Source of the DNA: Planctomyces sp. SH-PL62
GTDB taxonomy: Bacteria; Planctomycetota; Planctomycetia; Isosphaerales; Isosphaeraceae
Direction: 5' to 3'
NCBI RefSeq assembly: GCF_001610895.1
Contig: NZ_CP011273.1
Coordinates: 2,480,001-2,544,000 of the forward strand
Length of the DNA: 64,000 bases
Translations under genes and position numbers: made by a program
Notes under the pieces: model-generated
What the model saw: the letters and a program-made list of their open reading frames with translations, nothing else
What the model was told of the DNA's origin: nothing
Databases searched by the model: none
In this document: positions 28,577 through 36,192 of the stretch, piece by piece
Layout of the letters: every line of letters begins with the position of its first letter
How positions within the stretch are numbered: the stretch's first letter is position 1

Positions 28577-29803
28577 TCAGCGGGACGCGAACGAGCGGTT
28601 GACGACGGTGTTGAAGAGTTCCTTGGCCTTGGGGGCGTTGGAGGAAGATCGGACGACCTCGAACCCTTCGACCTTGTGAGACGGGATCACCTTGTTGATG
28701 AGGGTCTCGATCTCGGTCAGGGGCTCGCCCTGGTCCGGGCCGACGAACAGGTAGGCGACGCCGTCCTTACCCATGCGGCCGGTGCGGCCGATGCGGTGGA
28801 CGTAGTTCTCCGGGTCGTCCGGGATGTCGTAGTTGACGACGTGGCTGATGCCGGCGACGTCGATGCCGCGGCCGACGACGTCGGTCGCCACCAGGATCGG
28901 GATCGAACCGGCGCGGAAGCCGGCCATGACGCGGTCGCGGGCCGTCTGGGCGAGGTCGCCGTGGATCGCCGCGACGCCGGGGATCGTCCGCCGAAGCCGC
29001 TCGGCCAGCCGATCGGCGCCGCGCTTGGTCCGGGTGAAGACGATGCACTGGCGGGGCTGATCGCGCTTGAGCAGGTGGACGAGCAGCTCCATCTTCCGGT
29101 CGTGGTTGACCGAGACGTAGAACTGCTGGATCGTCTCGACCGAAGGCTCGTCGGTCGACAGGTTCAGCTCGATCGGCTCGTGCATGTAGCGGTGGCTGAG
29201 GGTGCGGATCTCGGGGCTGATCGTGGCCGAGAGCAGCATCGTCTGGTGGGGGACGGGGAGCTGCCGCATGATCCTCTCGATGTCGGGCCGGAACCCGATG
29301 TCGAGCATCCGGTCGGCCTCGTCGAGGACCAGGTGGAAGATGTCCCCGAGGTACAGCGTGTGGCGCTCGATGTGGTCGAGCACGCGGCCGGGGGTGCCGA
29401 CGGCGATGTCCAGGCCGCGGCTCAGGACGCGGATCTGGCGGTCGATGGGTTCGCCGCCGTAGAGCCCGCAGATCGACACGTCGGCGCGGTTCTGCGCCAG
29501 CTTCTTCAGCTCGACGACGATCTGCTGGGTGAGTTCGCGGGTCGGCGCCAGGATGATGGCCTGCGGGCCTCGGCCCCGGGCTTCCAGCATTTCGATCAGC
29601 GGGATGCCGAAGGCGGCGGTCTTGCCGGTCCCCGTCTTGGCCTGCCCAAGGACGTCTTGGCCGTCGAGGGCGTGGGGGATGAACTCGGCCTGGATCGGTG
29701 AGGGGGTGTGGTATCTGGCGATCGCCAGGGCCTTGAGCATGCTGGGGCTCAGGCCCATCGAGCGGAAGCCCGAGGCGGGCGCCTCCTTGACTGAACGAAT
29801 CAA
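28577..29803 (-). CDS. DEAD-box ATP-dependent RNA helicase
   Basis: 408 residues from the TTG at 29803, which has GGAGG 6 bases upstream; an ATG at 29896 gives 31 extra, unlikely residues. Motifs in order: Q-motif TPSPIQAEFIPHAL, motif I AKTGTGKT at 55-62, PTRELTQQ, TPGRVLDHI, DEAD in VLDEADRMLD, SATISPEIRT, then IVFTRTKRGAD, ATDVVGRGIDVAG and HRIGRTGRMG. It unwinds or remodels short RNA duplexes, typically in ribosome assembly, mRNA decay or cold growth. The C-terminal extension of about 60 residues is short. The intergenic leader of about 90 to 300 bases upstream could hold cold-responsive control, but I cannot show it. Confidence 0.95.
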   Translation of the reverse strand: MIRSVKEAPASGFRSMGLSPSMLKALAIARYHTPSPIQAEFIPHALDGQDVLGQAKTGTGKTAAFGIPLIEMLEARGRGPQAIILAPTRELTQQIVVELKKLAQNRADVSICGLYGGEPIDRQIRVLSRGLDIAVGTPGRVLDHIERHTLYLGDIFHLVLDEADRMLDIGFRPDIERIMRQLPVPHQTMLLSATISPEIRTLSHRYMHEPIELNLSTDEPSVETIQQFYVSVNHDRKMELLVHLLKRDQPRQCIVFTRTKRGADRLAERLRRTIPGVAAIHGDLAQTARDRVMAGFRAGSIPILVATDVVGRGIDVAGISHVVNYDIPDDPENYVHRIGRTGRMGKDGVAYLFVGPDQGEPLTEIETLINKVIPSHKVEGFEVVRSSSNAPKAKELFNTVVNRSFASR

Positions 29804-30232
29804 ACAATCCTCCGAAGAAAACTCAGCGAGTGTGACGTGGGTGGTGTGGTGAGGGCCGGATGCGTCAGACGCGCCGCGCCCCGATTTCCTATCCATTCAA
29901 TTCTTCATGGTGAACTTATCAGACCATGACGCCGCCGTCAAAGGCAAGACGTCGCCCCCCGCCGATTGGTTCGAAATCTCTTGCCCAACCGGACCTGGGG
30001 GCCGGAGGGGGGGGCGGGCCGCCTGCCACGGCCGAGCCGGGCATAGCGTAGGGTCGGGGGGTCCGCCGTCCCGGAAGGAAATCGTCGCCGGGCGCTTGCC
30101 TCGGGTGCGTCCGTCGATGGACAATCGGGTTTGGGGCGGGCCTCGCCCCGCCTCGCCCGGAGCGGGCCGTCGGGACGCGCCGGTCGTCCCGCGCCCCAAC
30201 GAGGACATGGACCTCGCGAAAGGAGAATCGAC
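29804..30232. other. 429-base divergent intergenic region
   Basis: It separates the helicase (minus) from a small plus-strand gene and holds both promoters. Near 29880-29930 the DNA is relatively A/T-rich (TTCAATTCTTCATGG and following). I see no gene and no clear operator. The upstream reading of the helicase frame may extend to 29896. Confidence 0.45.
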
Positions 30233-30442
30233 GTGGCCGAGAATCCCGCCCTGTCCCCCGACCTGCAGCAGAAATACCGCCAATTCCTGGACTTGCTCCC
30301 CCTGACGATCGCGCTGGCGGGCCTCCACACCAGCGAGGGCCGACCGTTCACCGAGGACCAGATCGACGGTCGCGGTTTGACCATCAAAATCGCCTATCGC
30401 GTGGCCCGCAACGTCGCGAAGGAATGCCTGGGCGGATCGTAA
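30233..30442 (+). CDS. Small conserved-looking protein, unknown
   Basis: 69 residues from a GTG at 30233 with AGGAG 8 bases upstream. The protein is MAENPALSPDLQQKYRQFLD, LLPLTIALAGLHTSEGRPFT, EDQIDGRGLTIKIAYRVARN and VAKECLGGS: a mostly helical soluble protein with an amphipathic helix near the start. The good site and balanced composition make it a real gene. I recognise no domain. It lies 177 bases before the next small gene on the same strand. Confidence 0.6.
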   Translation: MAENPALSPDLQQKYRQFLDLLPLTIALAGLHTSEGRPFTEDQIDGRGLTIKIAYRVARNVAKECLGGS

Positions 30443-30619
30443 GACCGATGCCGGTCGCATCCGCACGGGGGCGGGATTCTCGACCCGAGCCCTGTCCGAT
30501 CGTCGCGGGGGAGTCCGATAAGAAGCCTGACGAACATGGCCGATGCCGGTCGTAGGGATCCCCTCTCCGTCCGCCATCCCTTCGCCATCGGCGACCCCAC
30601 GCGAAAGGCCCCCTCCGCG

Positions 30620-31012
30620 ATGATCACGACCCAGTCCTCGACACCACGACCCCGCCGCCTCCGCGCCGCCATCATCGGATTCGGGCTCGACGGCGGCGAC
30701 GACCAGCAGCGTCTGACGCGAAGCGCCCAGTGCCTGGTCGTCGGCGGTTCCGCGGAGACGCACGACGCGATGCGCGAGGCCGTGACCCGGATCGAGCTCG
30801 AGCTCGAAGCGATGCAGTGCGAGCTCGGCGACCTCGACCCCGACGACCTCGCCGAGCTGGCGTTCCGGGTGGACCTCCCCGAGCTGCACCACCTCGCCGT
30901 GAGGCTGGAGGACGGCCTGGAACGCCAGGGCCGCGACTTCATGGACCTCTCGGCCGAGGAGCTGGGGGCCTTGCTCGACCTGGAAGACTCCGAGGCCGCG
31001 GTCGGCTCCTGA
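30620..31012 (+). CDS. Small acidic protein, unknown
   Basis: 130 residues from the ATG at 30620. It begins with a basic short stretch (RPRRLRAAIIGFGLDG) and ends in an acidic Leu/Asp/Glu-rich helical part (ELELEAMQCELGDLDPDDLA and ELGALLDLEDSE). In the middle is SAQCLVVGGSAETHDAMREA. The N-terminal IIGFGLDG resembles the start of planctomycete small proteins that act with sensor or ATPase genes, but I do not recognise a family. A stem-loop follows 41 bases after the stop. Function unknown. Confidence 0.6.
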   Translation: MITTQSSTPRPRRLRAAIIGFGLDGGDDQQRLTRSAQCLVVGGSAETHDAMREAVTRIELELEAMQCELGDLDPDDLAELAFRVDLPELHHLAVRLEDGLERQGRDFMDLSAEELGALLDLEDSEAAVGS

Positions 31013-31053
31013 GCCCGCCGCGTCGATCGTCTCGGACCCGGCCTCGACCTCCA

Positions 31054-31098
31054 TCGGCGGCGCCTCGGCCTTCCCTCAAAGGACCGAGACGCCGCCGA
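31054..31098 (+). terminator. Stem-loop after the small acidic protein
   Basis: A stem of about 19 bp with one bulge and two G-U pairs (TCGGCGGCG...CTCGG with its complement) closes a CCCTC loop. There is no long T run behind it, so it may be a weak or Rho-independent-like terminator or only an RNA structure. Confidence 0.45.
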
Positions 31099-31278
31099 TC
31101 GGCGTTTCAGGGCCGGGCTCCCGGCCCAACCGGCTCCCCTTCGCCGCCAAGAATCGGCGAGAATGGGCGAATCGCTGAAACGGAGCCCCTCCCTCTCGGG
31201 TAACACCCTTCGACCGGCGCGTGGTCGGCGAAGCCCCGAGGATGGAGACGGGCGGTGGACCGGGCGGGCTGATCGACG

Positions 31279-31818
31279 ATGGACGACCTCTTGCTGGTCG
31301 AGGCGATCCGGTCGGGCGACCCCCAGGCCCCGCGCGAGTTGATCGCGCGGTTCCAGGGGGTGGTGTTCGGCCTCTGCTTCCGGATGCTCAACCATCGGCA
31401 CGACGCCGAGGACGCGATGCAGGAGACGTTCGTCCGGGCCCTGCGGGGGATCTTCGGATTCGACGCGACGCGGCCGATCCGGCCCTGGCTCCTGGAGATC
31501 GCCGCCAACCGTTGCCGCACCGCCCTGGCCTCGCGGGCCCGACGCCCCCCCTCGGCCGAACCATCCTGGATCGTCGATCAGGCCGACCTCCGCTCCGTCC
31601 CGCCCGACCCGGACGACCTGGCCGGCGAGTTGGAACTGGCGCTGGGCCGGCTCCGGCCGGAATACCGTCTCGTCTTTGCGCTTTTTCATGAGCAAGGGCT
31701 CTCGTATGAGGAGGTCGCGCAGGCCGTCGGCCGACCGATCGGGACCGTGAAGACCTGGCTGCATCGAGCCCGAGCGGAACTCGCCGCCCATCTCGCGAGC
31801 CGCGGGGTTCGATGCTGA
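31279..31818 (+). CDS. ECF sigma factor (sigma-70 family)
   Basis: 179 residues, normal for ECF sigma factors. Region 2 is PQAPRELIARFQGVVFGLCF followed by NHRHDAEDAMQETFVRALRG, and region 4 is LSYEEVAQAVGRPIGTVKTW followed by LHRARAELAAHL. A short linker replaces region 3. It directs RNA polymerase to specific promoters under control of the anti-sigma protein next to it. Its stop overlaps the next start (bases 31812-31818), so the anti-sigma is made in step. The preceding 250 bases show no obvious ECF consensus of the kind usually autoregulated that I could assert. Confidence 0.92.
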   Translation: MDDLLLVEAIRSGDPQAPRELIARFQGVVFGLCFRMLNHRHDAEDAMQETFVRALRGIFGFDATRPIRPWLLEIAANRCRTALASRARRPPSAEPSWIVDQADLRSVPPDPDDLAGELELALGRLRPEYRLVFALFHEQGLSYEEVAQAVGRPIGTVKTWLHRARAELAAHLASRGVRC

Positions 31819-32618
31819 CCCCGACCAACTCGAACCGGACACGGACCATGAACTGCCGCGATTTCGATCAAGTCTGGAACCAGCTGCTCGACGCCGAGGC
31901 CGGTCGCCGTCGCGACGCGGGGGAACGACCGGCGTCCGGCCACGACCGCGAGGCGAGCCTCCGCGAACACGCCGAGGCGTGCCCGCCTTGCCGGCTCCGC
32001 CACGCCCAGTTCGAGACCCTGCGGGCCGCGCTGCGGTCCTGGTCCGCCCGCCCGCTCCCCGCCCCGGCCGACGCGGCGGGGGCCGCCGGGCGCATCCTCG
32101 AGGCCGTCGCCGACGCCCCGGCCCTCCCGATGCCCGCTCCCCCCCGCCGCCTCGGCCGCCGTACGGGGCTGGTCGCGCTGGCGGGGCTCGCCGCCGCGGC
32201 GGCCTGCTTCTACCTGATGATCGCCCGTCCCGAGCCGGTCCGGCCCGACGCGCACGCCCCCGCGGCGGTCGAGGGCTCGCTGCGGACGGCGGTCGCCGAC
32301 GCCCGCGACGCCTCGTTGCGGCTCGCCCGGACGGCCTCGGAGCCGGCCGCCCGGCTGGGCCTCGCCATGCTCGACGCCTCGCTCGCCGCGGGCGACGGCT
32401 CGACGGTCGGCGGGGGCTCGCCGTTCATCGAGCCGATCCCCATGTTCGACCCCTCGGCGTTCCGCCCGGCCCTGCTGGACCACGTCGGCGACTACGCCGC
32501 CGCCGGCGCGCGGCCGCTCTCCGACACGGCGAGGCAGGCGTTCGGCTTCCTCCGCTCGCCCCGGCTCGCGACCCCCGAACCGCCCGCCGTCCCCCCCGCC
32601 GATCCCGAGGGAACCTGA
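31812..32618 (+). CDS. Anti-sigma factor with zinc-finger (HxxxCxxC) motif
   Basis: 268 residues. The HxxxCxxC motif (HAEACPPC) at 53-60 is the zinc-binding anti-sigma signature; a single membrane segment (GLVALAGLAAAAACFYLMIA) at about 119-138 follows. The N-terminal cytoplasmic part should hold the sigma factor, and the C-terminal domain (about 140-268) lies outside and could sense a signal. It is rich in Ala/Pro/Asp. An internal ATG at codon 13 would also give a good start. It overlaps the sigma gene and is followed by the secreted-protein gene with a single base between stop and start. Confidence 0.88.
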   Translation: MLTPTNSNRTRTMNCRDFDQVWNQLLDAEAGRRRDAGERPASGHDREASLREHAEACPPCRLRHAQFETLRAALRSWSARPLPAPADAAGAAGRILEAVADAPALPMPAPPRRLGRRTGLVALAGLAAAAACFYLMIARPEPVRPDAHAPAAVEGSLRTAVADARDASLRLARTASEPAARLGLAMLDASLAAGDGSTVGGGSPFIEPIPMFDPSAFRPALLDHVGDYAAAGARPLSDTARQAFGFLRSPRLATPEPPAVPPADPEGT

Positions 32619-32619
32619 C

Positions 32620-34542
32620 ATGACGAGCCGCCTGCAACCGCCGGCCCCCCCCCATCGACGCCGACACCGAGAACGATCACCCGACTCGCGGGGGGCCGTG
32701 GGGCTCGCGACCCGTTCCCTCCTGGCCTCGATGGCGCTGGCGATGGCCCTCGCCGGGGGCGCCCGCGCCGACGGCCCCGCTCCGGCCGCCGACGAATTGC
32801 TCCGACTGGTGCCGGTCGAGGCCGGCGCGGTGCTCGCCGTGGACGACCTGAGGGGTCGCTGGGAAACGGTCGTGAAGTCCAGCCTGGCGCGCGAGGTCCA
32901 GGAACTGCCGATGTTCCGCGCCTGGATCGGCTCGCCCAACGTCACCGACTTCCGCCAGGCGCGCGACCGGATCCTGGGCTTCCTCCAGGTCTCCCACGGA
33001 CAGGTCCGGGACGACATCCTCGGCGACGCGGTGGTCCTGGCGATCTTCCTCCCCGAAGGCCGCTCGCTCGACCCTTCTCACGCGCGAGGGCTCCTGGTGC
33101 TGAAGGCCCGCGACCCGGCGCTGCTCCGCCGGCTGATCGACCGCATCGACGAGGCCCAGCGGAGCGGCGGCGAACTCGCCGAGGTCGTCGAGGCCGAGCG
33201 CGGGGGGACGACCTACGCCACCCGCCGCTACCCGAAGGGCTCCCCCCAGCTCCCGGAATCGTACGTGCTGTTCCCCGACGGCGTCTTCGCGTTCTCGAAC
33301 TCCGAGCCGTTGATCCAGGACGTGATCGACCGCAAGACCGGGGCGGGCGCGGCCGGGTCGTCGTTCATCGACGCCCCCGGATTTCGCGAGGCGGCCGACG
33401 GCCTGTCGGGCCGACCGCTGGCCCGCGCGTTCGTGGCCCCCGGCCTCGTCTCGCGGGTCCTCGACAGCATGCCGTCGGAGAACGACCCCGGCGGTCGCAA
33501 GGTCGTCGACGCCTTGCGCGATTACCTGGCGGCGACGAACCGCGTCGGCGCGGCCCTGATCGTGGACGACTCCAGGGTTCAGCTCCAGCTCGTGCAGGCG
33601 TTCAAGCCCGAGTCGTTCCACCGCCTTCACGAGTCGACGTTCGTCCCGTTCCGGACGGGGACGGACGGCATCGGCCCGGGGCCCCGGCTCCTCGACATGC
33701 CGGCGTCGGCCTTGGCGGCGGCCTCGTTCCGCATCGACGTCCCGGGCGTCTACCGTTTCCTCGTCGGCCTGGCCCCCGAGAAGGACCAGCCCAAGGTCGC
33801 CAAGCTGGAGACCATCGCGACCGCGCTGCTGATGGGCCTGGACCTCCGAAGCCGCGTCCTGCCTGCGCTCGGCCCCCGGATGATCGCCTACGCCGAGGCG
33901 GCCGACGCCGCGTCCGGGGCGCGCGACGGGAGCCTCGCGTTCCCCGCCGTCGCCGCGATCGAAATCAACGAGGAGGCCGCGCGCGACCTCGGAGGCGGCG
34001 GCTCGCGCGCCTCCACGGCCGAGGCCCTGGGCAACGCCCTGAAGGCGGTTCTGGCGGCGCTGGCGCTGGATGAGAAGCGGGCGCCGGCGACCGCCCAGGT
34101 CCGCACACGCGACGGCGTCACTTCGCTCGATGTCCCGTATCCCTTCGCCTTCGCGATCGACCCCCAGTCGCGTCGGCTGATCGTGGGGACTTCCGCCGAG
34201 GCCGTCGCCCGCTACATGGAGGCCGGCGCCGACGCCCACGCCGGCGACCGCTTCCGCGCGATCAGGGCCGCGGCCTTTCCCGACTGCGAGGCCTTCGCCT
34301 ATCTCGACCTGATCGCGTTCGGTGACCTGGCCGTCAAGCATCGCGACTTCTTCGTCAGGGCGACCGCCCGCCGCCAGGGCCGGTCGGACGAGGTCGTCGC
34401 GCCCGAGTTCGACCAGTTCATGAGCCTCGCCCGCCTCTTCGACGCCGCCTATCTTTCGGGCCGGGTCGACGCCGAGCAGGCCCGCGTCGAGCACCGGATC
34501 GGGCTCTTGTCCCGCCCGCCCGCCTCGCCCGCGAGCCCCTGA
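32620..34542 (+). CDS. Secreted protein of the sigma/anti-sigma operon, unknown
   Basis: 640 residues, with signal peptide. It starts one base after the anti-sigma stop, but GTG at 32698 (codon 27) gives a shorter, more canonical signal peptide (GLATRSLLASMALAMALAGG). The mature region shows DELLRLVPVEAGAVLAVDDL near the start, the repeated alpha/beta pattern LARAFVAPGLVSRVLDSMPS and TDGIGPGPRLLDMPASALAA, and ends FDQFMSLARLFDAAYLSGRV. The start resembles the planctomycete-type secreted DUF3352-like proteins; I do not assign a domain with certainty. Its tight position suggests it is a product or part of the sigma-factor response, or provides the signal to the anti-sigma. Confidence 0.75.
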   Translation: MTSRLQPPAPPHRRRHRERSPDSRGAVGLATRSLLASMALAMALAGGARADGPAPAADELLRLVPVEAGAVLAVDDLRGRWETVVKSSLAREVQELPMFRAWIGSPNVTDFRQARDRILGFLQVSHGQVRDDILGDAVVLAIFLPEGRSLDPSHARGLLVLKARDPALLRRLIDRIDEAQRSGGELAEVVEAERGGTTYATRRYPKGSPQLPESYVLFPDGVFAFSNSEPLIQDVIDRKTGAGAAGSSFIDAPGFREAADGLSGRPLARAFVAPGLVSRVLDSMPSENDPGGRKVVDALRDYLAATNRVGAALIVDDSRVQLQLVQAFKPESFHRLHESTFVPFRTGTDGIGPGPRLLDMPASALAAASFRIDVPGVYRFLVGLAPEKDQPKVAKLETIATALLMGLDLRSRVLPALGPRMIAYAEAADAASGARDGSLAFPAVAAIEINEEAARDLGGGGSRASTAEALGNALKAVLAALALDEKRAPATAQVRTRDGVTSLDVPYPFAFAIDPQSRRLIVGTSAEAVARYMEAGADAHAGDRFRAIRAAAFPDCEAFAYLDLIAFGDLAVKHRDFFVRATARRQGRSDEVVAPEFDQFMSLARLFDAAYLSGRVDAEQARVEHRIGLLSRPPASPASP

Positions 34543-34664
34543 GCGGTCCCACGACGGCCCGCGAGTCTTCCGACCGCGGGGCTCCCCGGCTATCCTGGAG
34601 TCGTCGGCCGTCCTGTTTCCCGGGAGGACCGACGCCCCTGGCCCGCTGGAGCCCCCGTCCCACC

Positions 34665-35372
34665 GTGAAAATCCTCTACCTCAAGCCGGAACACGGCCGC
34701 CCCTTCTTCTACGCCGATCCGTGCGAACTCGCGGTCGACGAGTCGGCGAAGCCGACCGGCGTCCGGGCCTGGGCCGAACGGAAGTGGGCGGAGATGGAGG
34801 CCCGCTGGAAAGAGTCGGAAGGGACCGCCGCGCGCTGGTCGCGACGGGCCTGGGATTGGCTCCACTCCGGCCGCCGCCCCGACGAGGAGCTGCTGGCCCG
34901 GCTCGGCGCGGTCGACGTCGTCGTCGTTCGCCACCCCGCCTCCCTCCCGGAGCGAAAAGCCCGGACGATCTGGAAGCGCTACCTCGCCCGACGGGCGCGA
35001 TCGCACCTCTTCTGGCTGATCGTCGACGGCGTGCTGGCCCCGGTCACAGGGTTGCTCCTCTGGCTGGTCCCCGGACCGAACGTCGTCGGCTTCTGGTTCA
35101 CCTATCGGGCCTTCAACCATTACGTCATCGTCCGCGCCCTCCACCGGGCGCGCTGGAATCCCCCCCCGACGACCTTCGAGGCCGACGAGGCCCTCGACGC
35201 GCCGATCCACCTGGGCGTCGACGGCCCCTCGCACCCCGCGGTCGAGGACGGCGAGAGCCTCCGCCAGCACCTCGAACGCCGGAAGGCGACGGACGACGCG
35301 ACCGACCCGCACGACGAACACGAGCACCACGGCCCCGCCGGCTCGGACGTCAAGCACACCGGTCAGGCCTGA
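34665..35372 (+). CDS. Mit_KHE1-like (K+-H+ exchange-related) membrane protein
   Basis: 235 residues from a GTG at 34665. The sequence MKILYLKPEHGRPFFYADPC begins it; a basic helical middle is followed by two hydrophobic parts, SHLFWLIVDGVLAPVTGLLL and WLVPGPNVVGFWFTYRAFNH. The PNVVGFWFTYRAFNH stretch resembles the mitochondrial K+-H+ exchange-related family. The rest is a hydrophilic Asp/His-rich C-terminus (DPHDEHEHHGPAG). If the family call is right it sits in the membrane and influences ion exchange; function is unproven in bacteria. It is followed by the EEP-family gene after 15 bases. Confidence 0.55.
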   Translation: MKILYLKPEHGRPFFYADPCELAVDESAKPTGVRAWAERKWAEMEARWKESEGTAARWSRRAWDWLHSGRRPDEELLARLGAVDVVVVRHPASLPERKARTIWKRYLARRARSHLFWLIVDGVLAPVTGLLLWLVPGPNVVGFWFTYRAFNHYVIVRALHRARWNPPPTTFEADEALDAPIHLGVDGPSHPAVEDGESLRQHLERRKATDDATDPHDEHEHHGPAGSDVKHTGQA

Positions 35373-35387
35373 CCCGCCTGGCCGGGC

Positions 35388-36152
35388 ATGATCCCTCGAT
35401 CGGAGCCCGCGACGGAACCCATGAGACTCCTCAGCTATAACATCCACAAGGGAATCGGCGGCCGCGACCGACGCTATCGGCTCGATCGGGTGATCGAGGT
35501 CGTCGAGAAAGAGAACCCGGACATCATCTGCCTCCAGGAGGTCGACCGCGCCGTGCGGCGGACCCGCCACGACGACCAGCCCCGGCGGTTCATCGAGGCC
35601 TTCCGCCCCGCCGCGCACCTCTACCAGCTCAACGTCAAGCTGAAGGAGGGGGGCTACGGCAACCTCGTGCTCTCGCGCTGGCCCTTCCAGTCGCACCATC
35701 AGGTCTCCCTGCGGCTGCAACGCCGCAAGCCTCGTGGCGCCCAGATGTGCGTCGTGCAGACGCCCGAAGGGCCGCTCCACCTCGTCCACTGGCACCTCGG
35801 CCTCGCCGAGAAGGAGCGGCACTGGCAGGCCGACCACCTGATGCAACACGCCCTCTTTCGCGAGGCGAGCCACCACCCCACCCTGATCGTCGGCGATTTC
35901 AACGACTGGCGCAACACCCTGGGAATCAAGGGGGCGCTCGGCCGCTCCGGCTTCCATCAGGTCACCGCGCCCCGGTCCCGGTTCCGCTCGTTCCCCGCCT
36001 ACCTCCCCATGACGGCCCTCGACAAGGCCTACACCCGAGGCCCCGTCACCGTCCGACACGCCCGGATCGCCCGCAGCCGACTCGCCCGCGACGCCTCCGA
36101 CCACCTCCCCCTCGTCATCGACTTCCACCTCGACCCCGCGCCGACGACCTGA
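35388..36152 (+). CDS. Endonuclease/exonuclease/phosphatase (EEP) family protein
   Basis: 254 residues from the ATG at 35388; a second ATG at 35421 would start exactly at the canonical MRLLSYNIHKGIGG. The Mg-binding EEP core is clear: LLSYNIHKGIGG, IICLQEVDRAVRRTRH, LVLSRWPF, HWHLGLAEKERH, LIVGDFNDWRN, and the C-terminal SDHLPLVIDFHL. Members cleave phosphodiester or phosphoester bonds in nucleic acids, lipids or inositol phosphates. This form resembles a group often associated with cardiolipin synthase-like enzymes, but no such partner lies here. No signal peptide. Confidence 0.9.
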   Translation: MIPRSEPATEPMRLLSYNIHKGIGGRDRRYRLDRVIEVVEKENPDIICLQEVDRAVRRTRHDDQPRRFIEAFRPAAHLYQLNVKLKEGGYGNLVLSRWPFQSHHQVSLRLQRRKPRGAQMCVVQTPEGPLHLVHWHLGLAEKERHWQADHLMQHALFREASHHPTLIVGDFNDWRNTLGIKGALGRSGFHQVTAPRSRFRSFPAYLPMTALDKAYTRGPVTVRHARIARSRLARDASDHLPLVIDFHLDPAPTT

Positions 36153-36192
36153 ACGCCCGATCGATCTCGGACTCCCGGGAGCGCGACGGATC

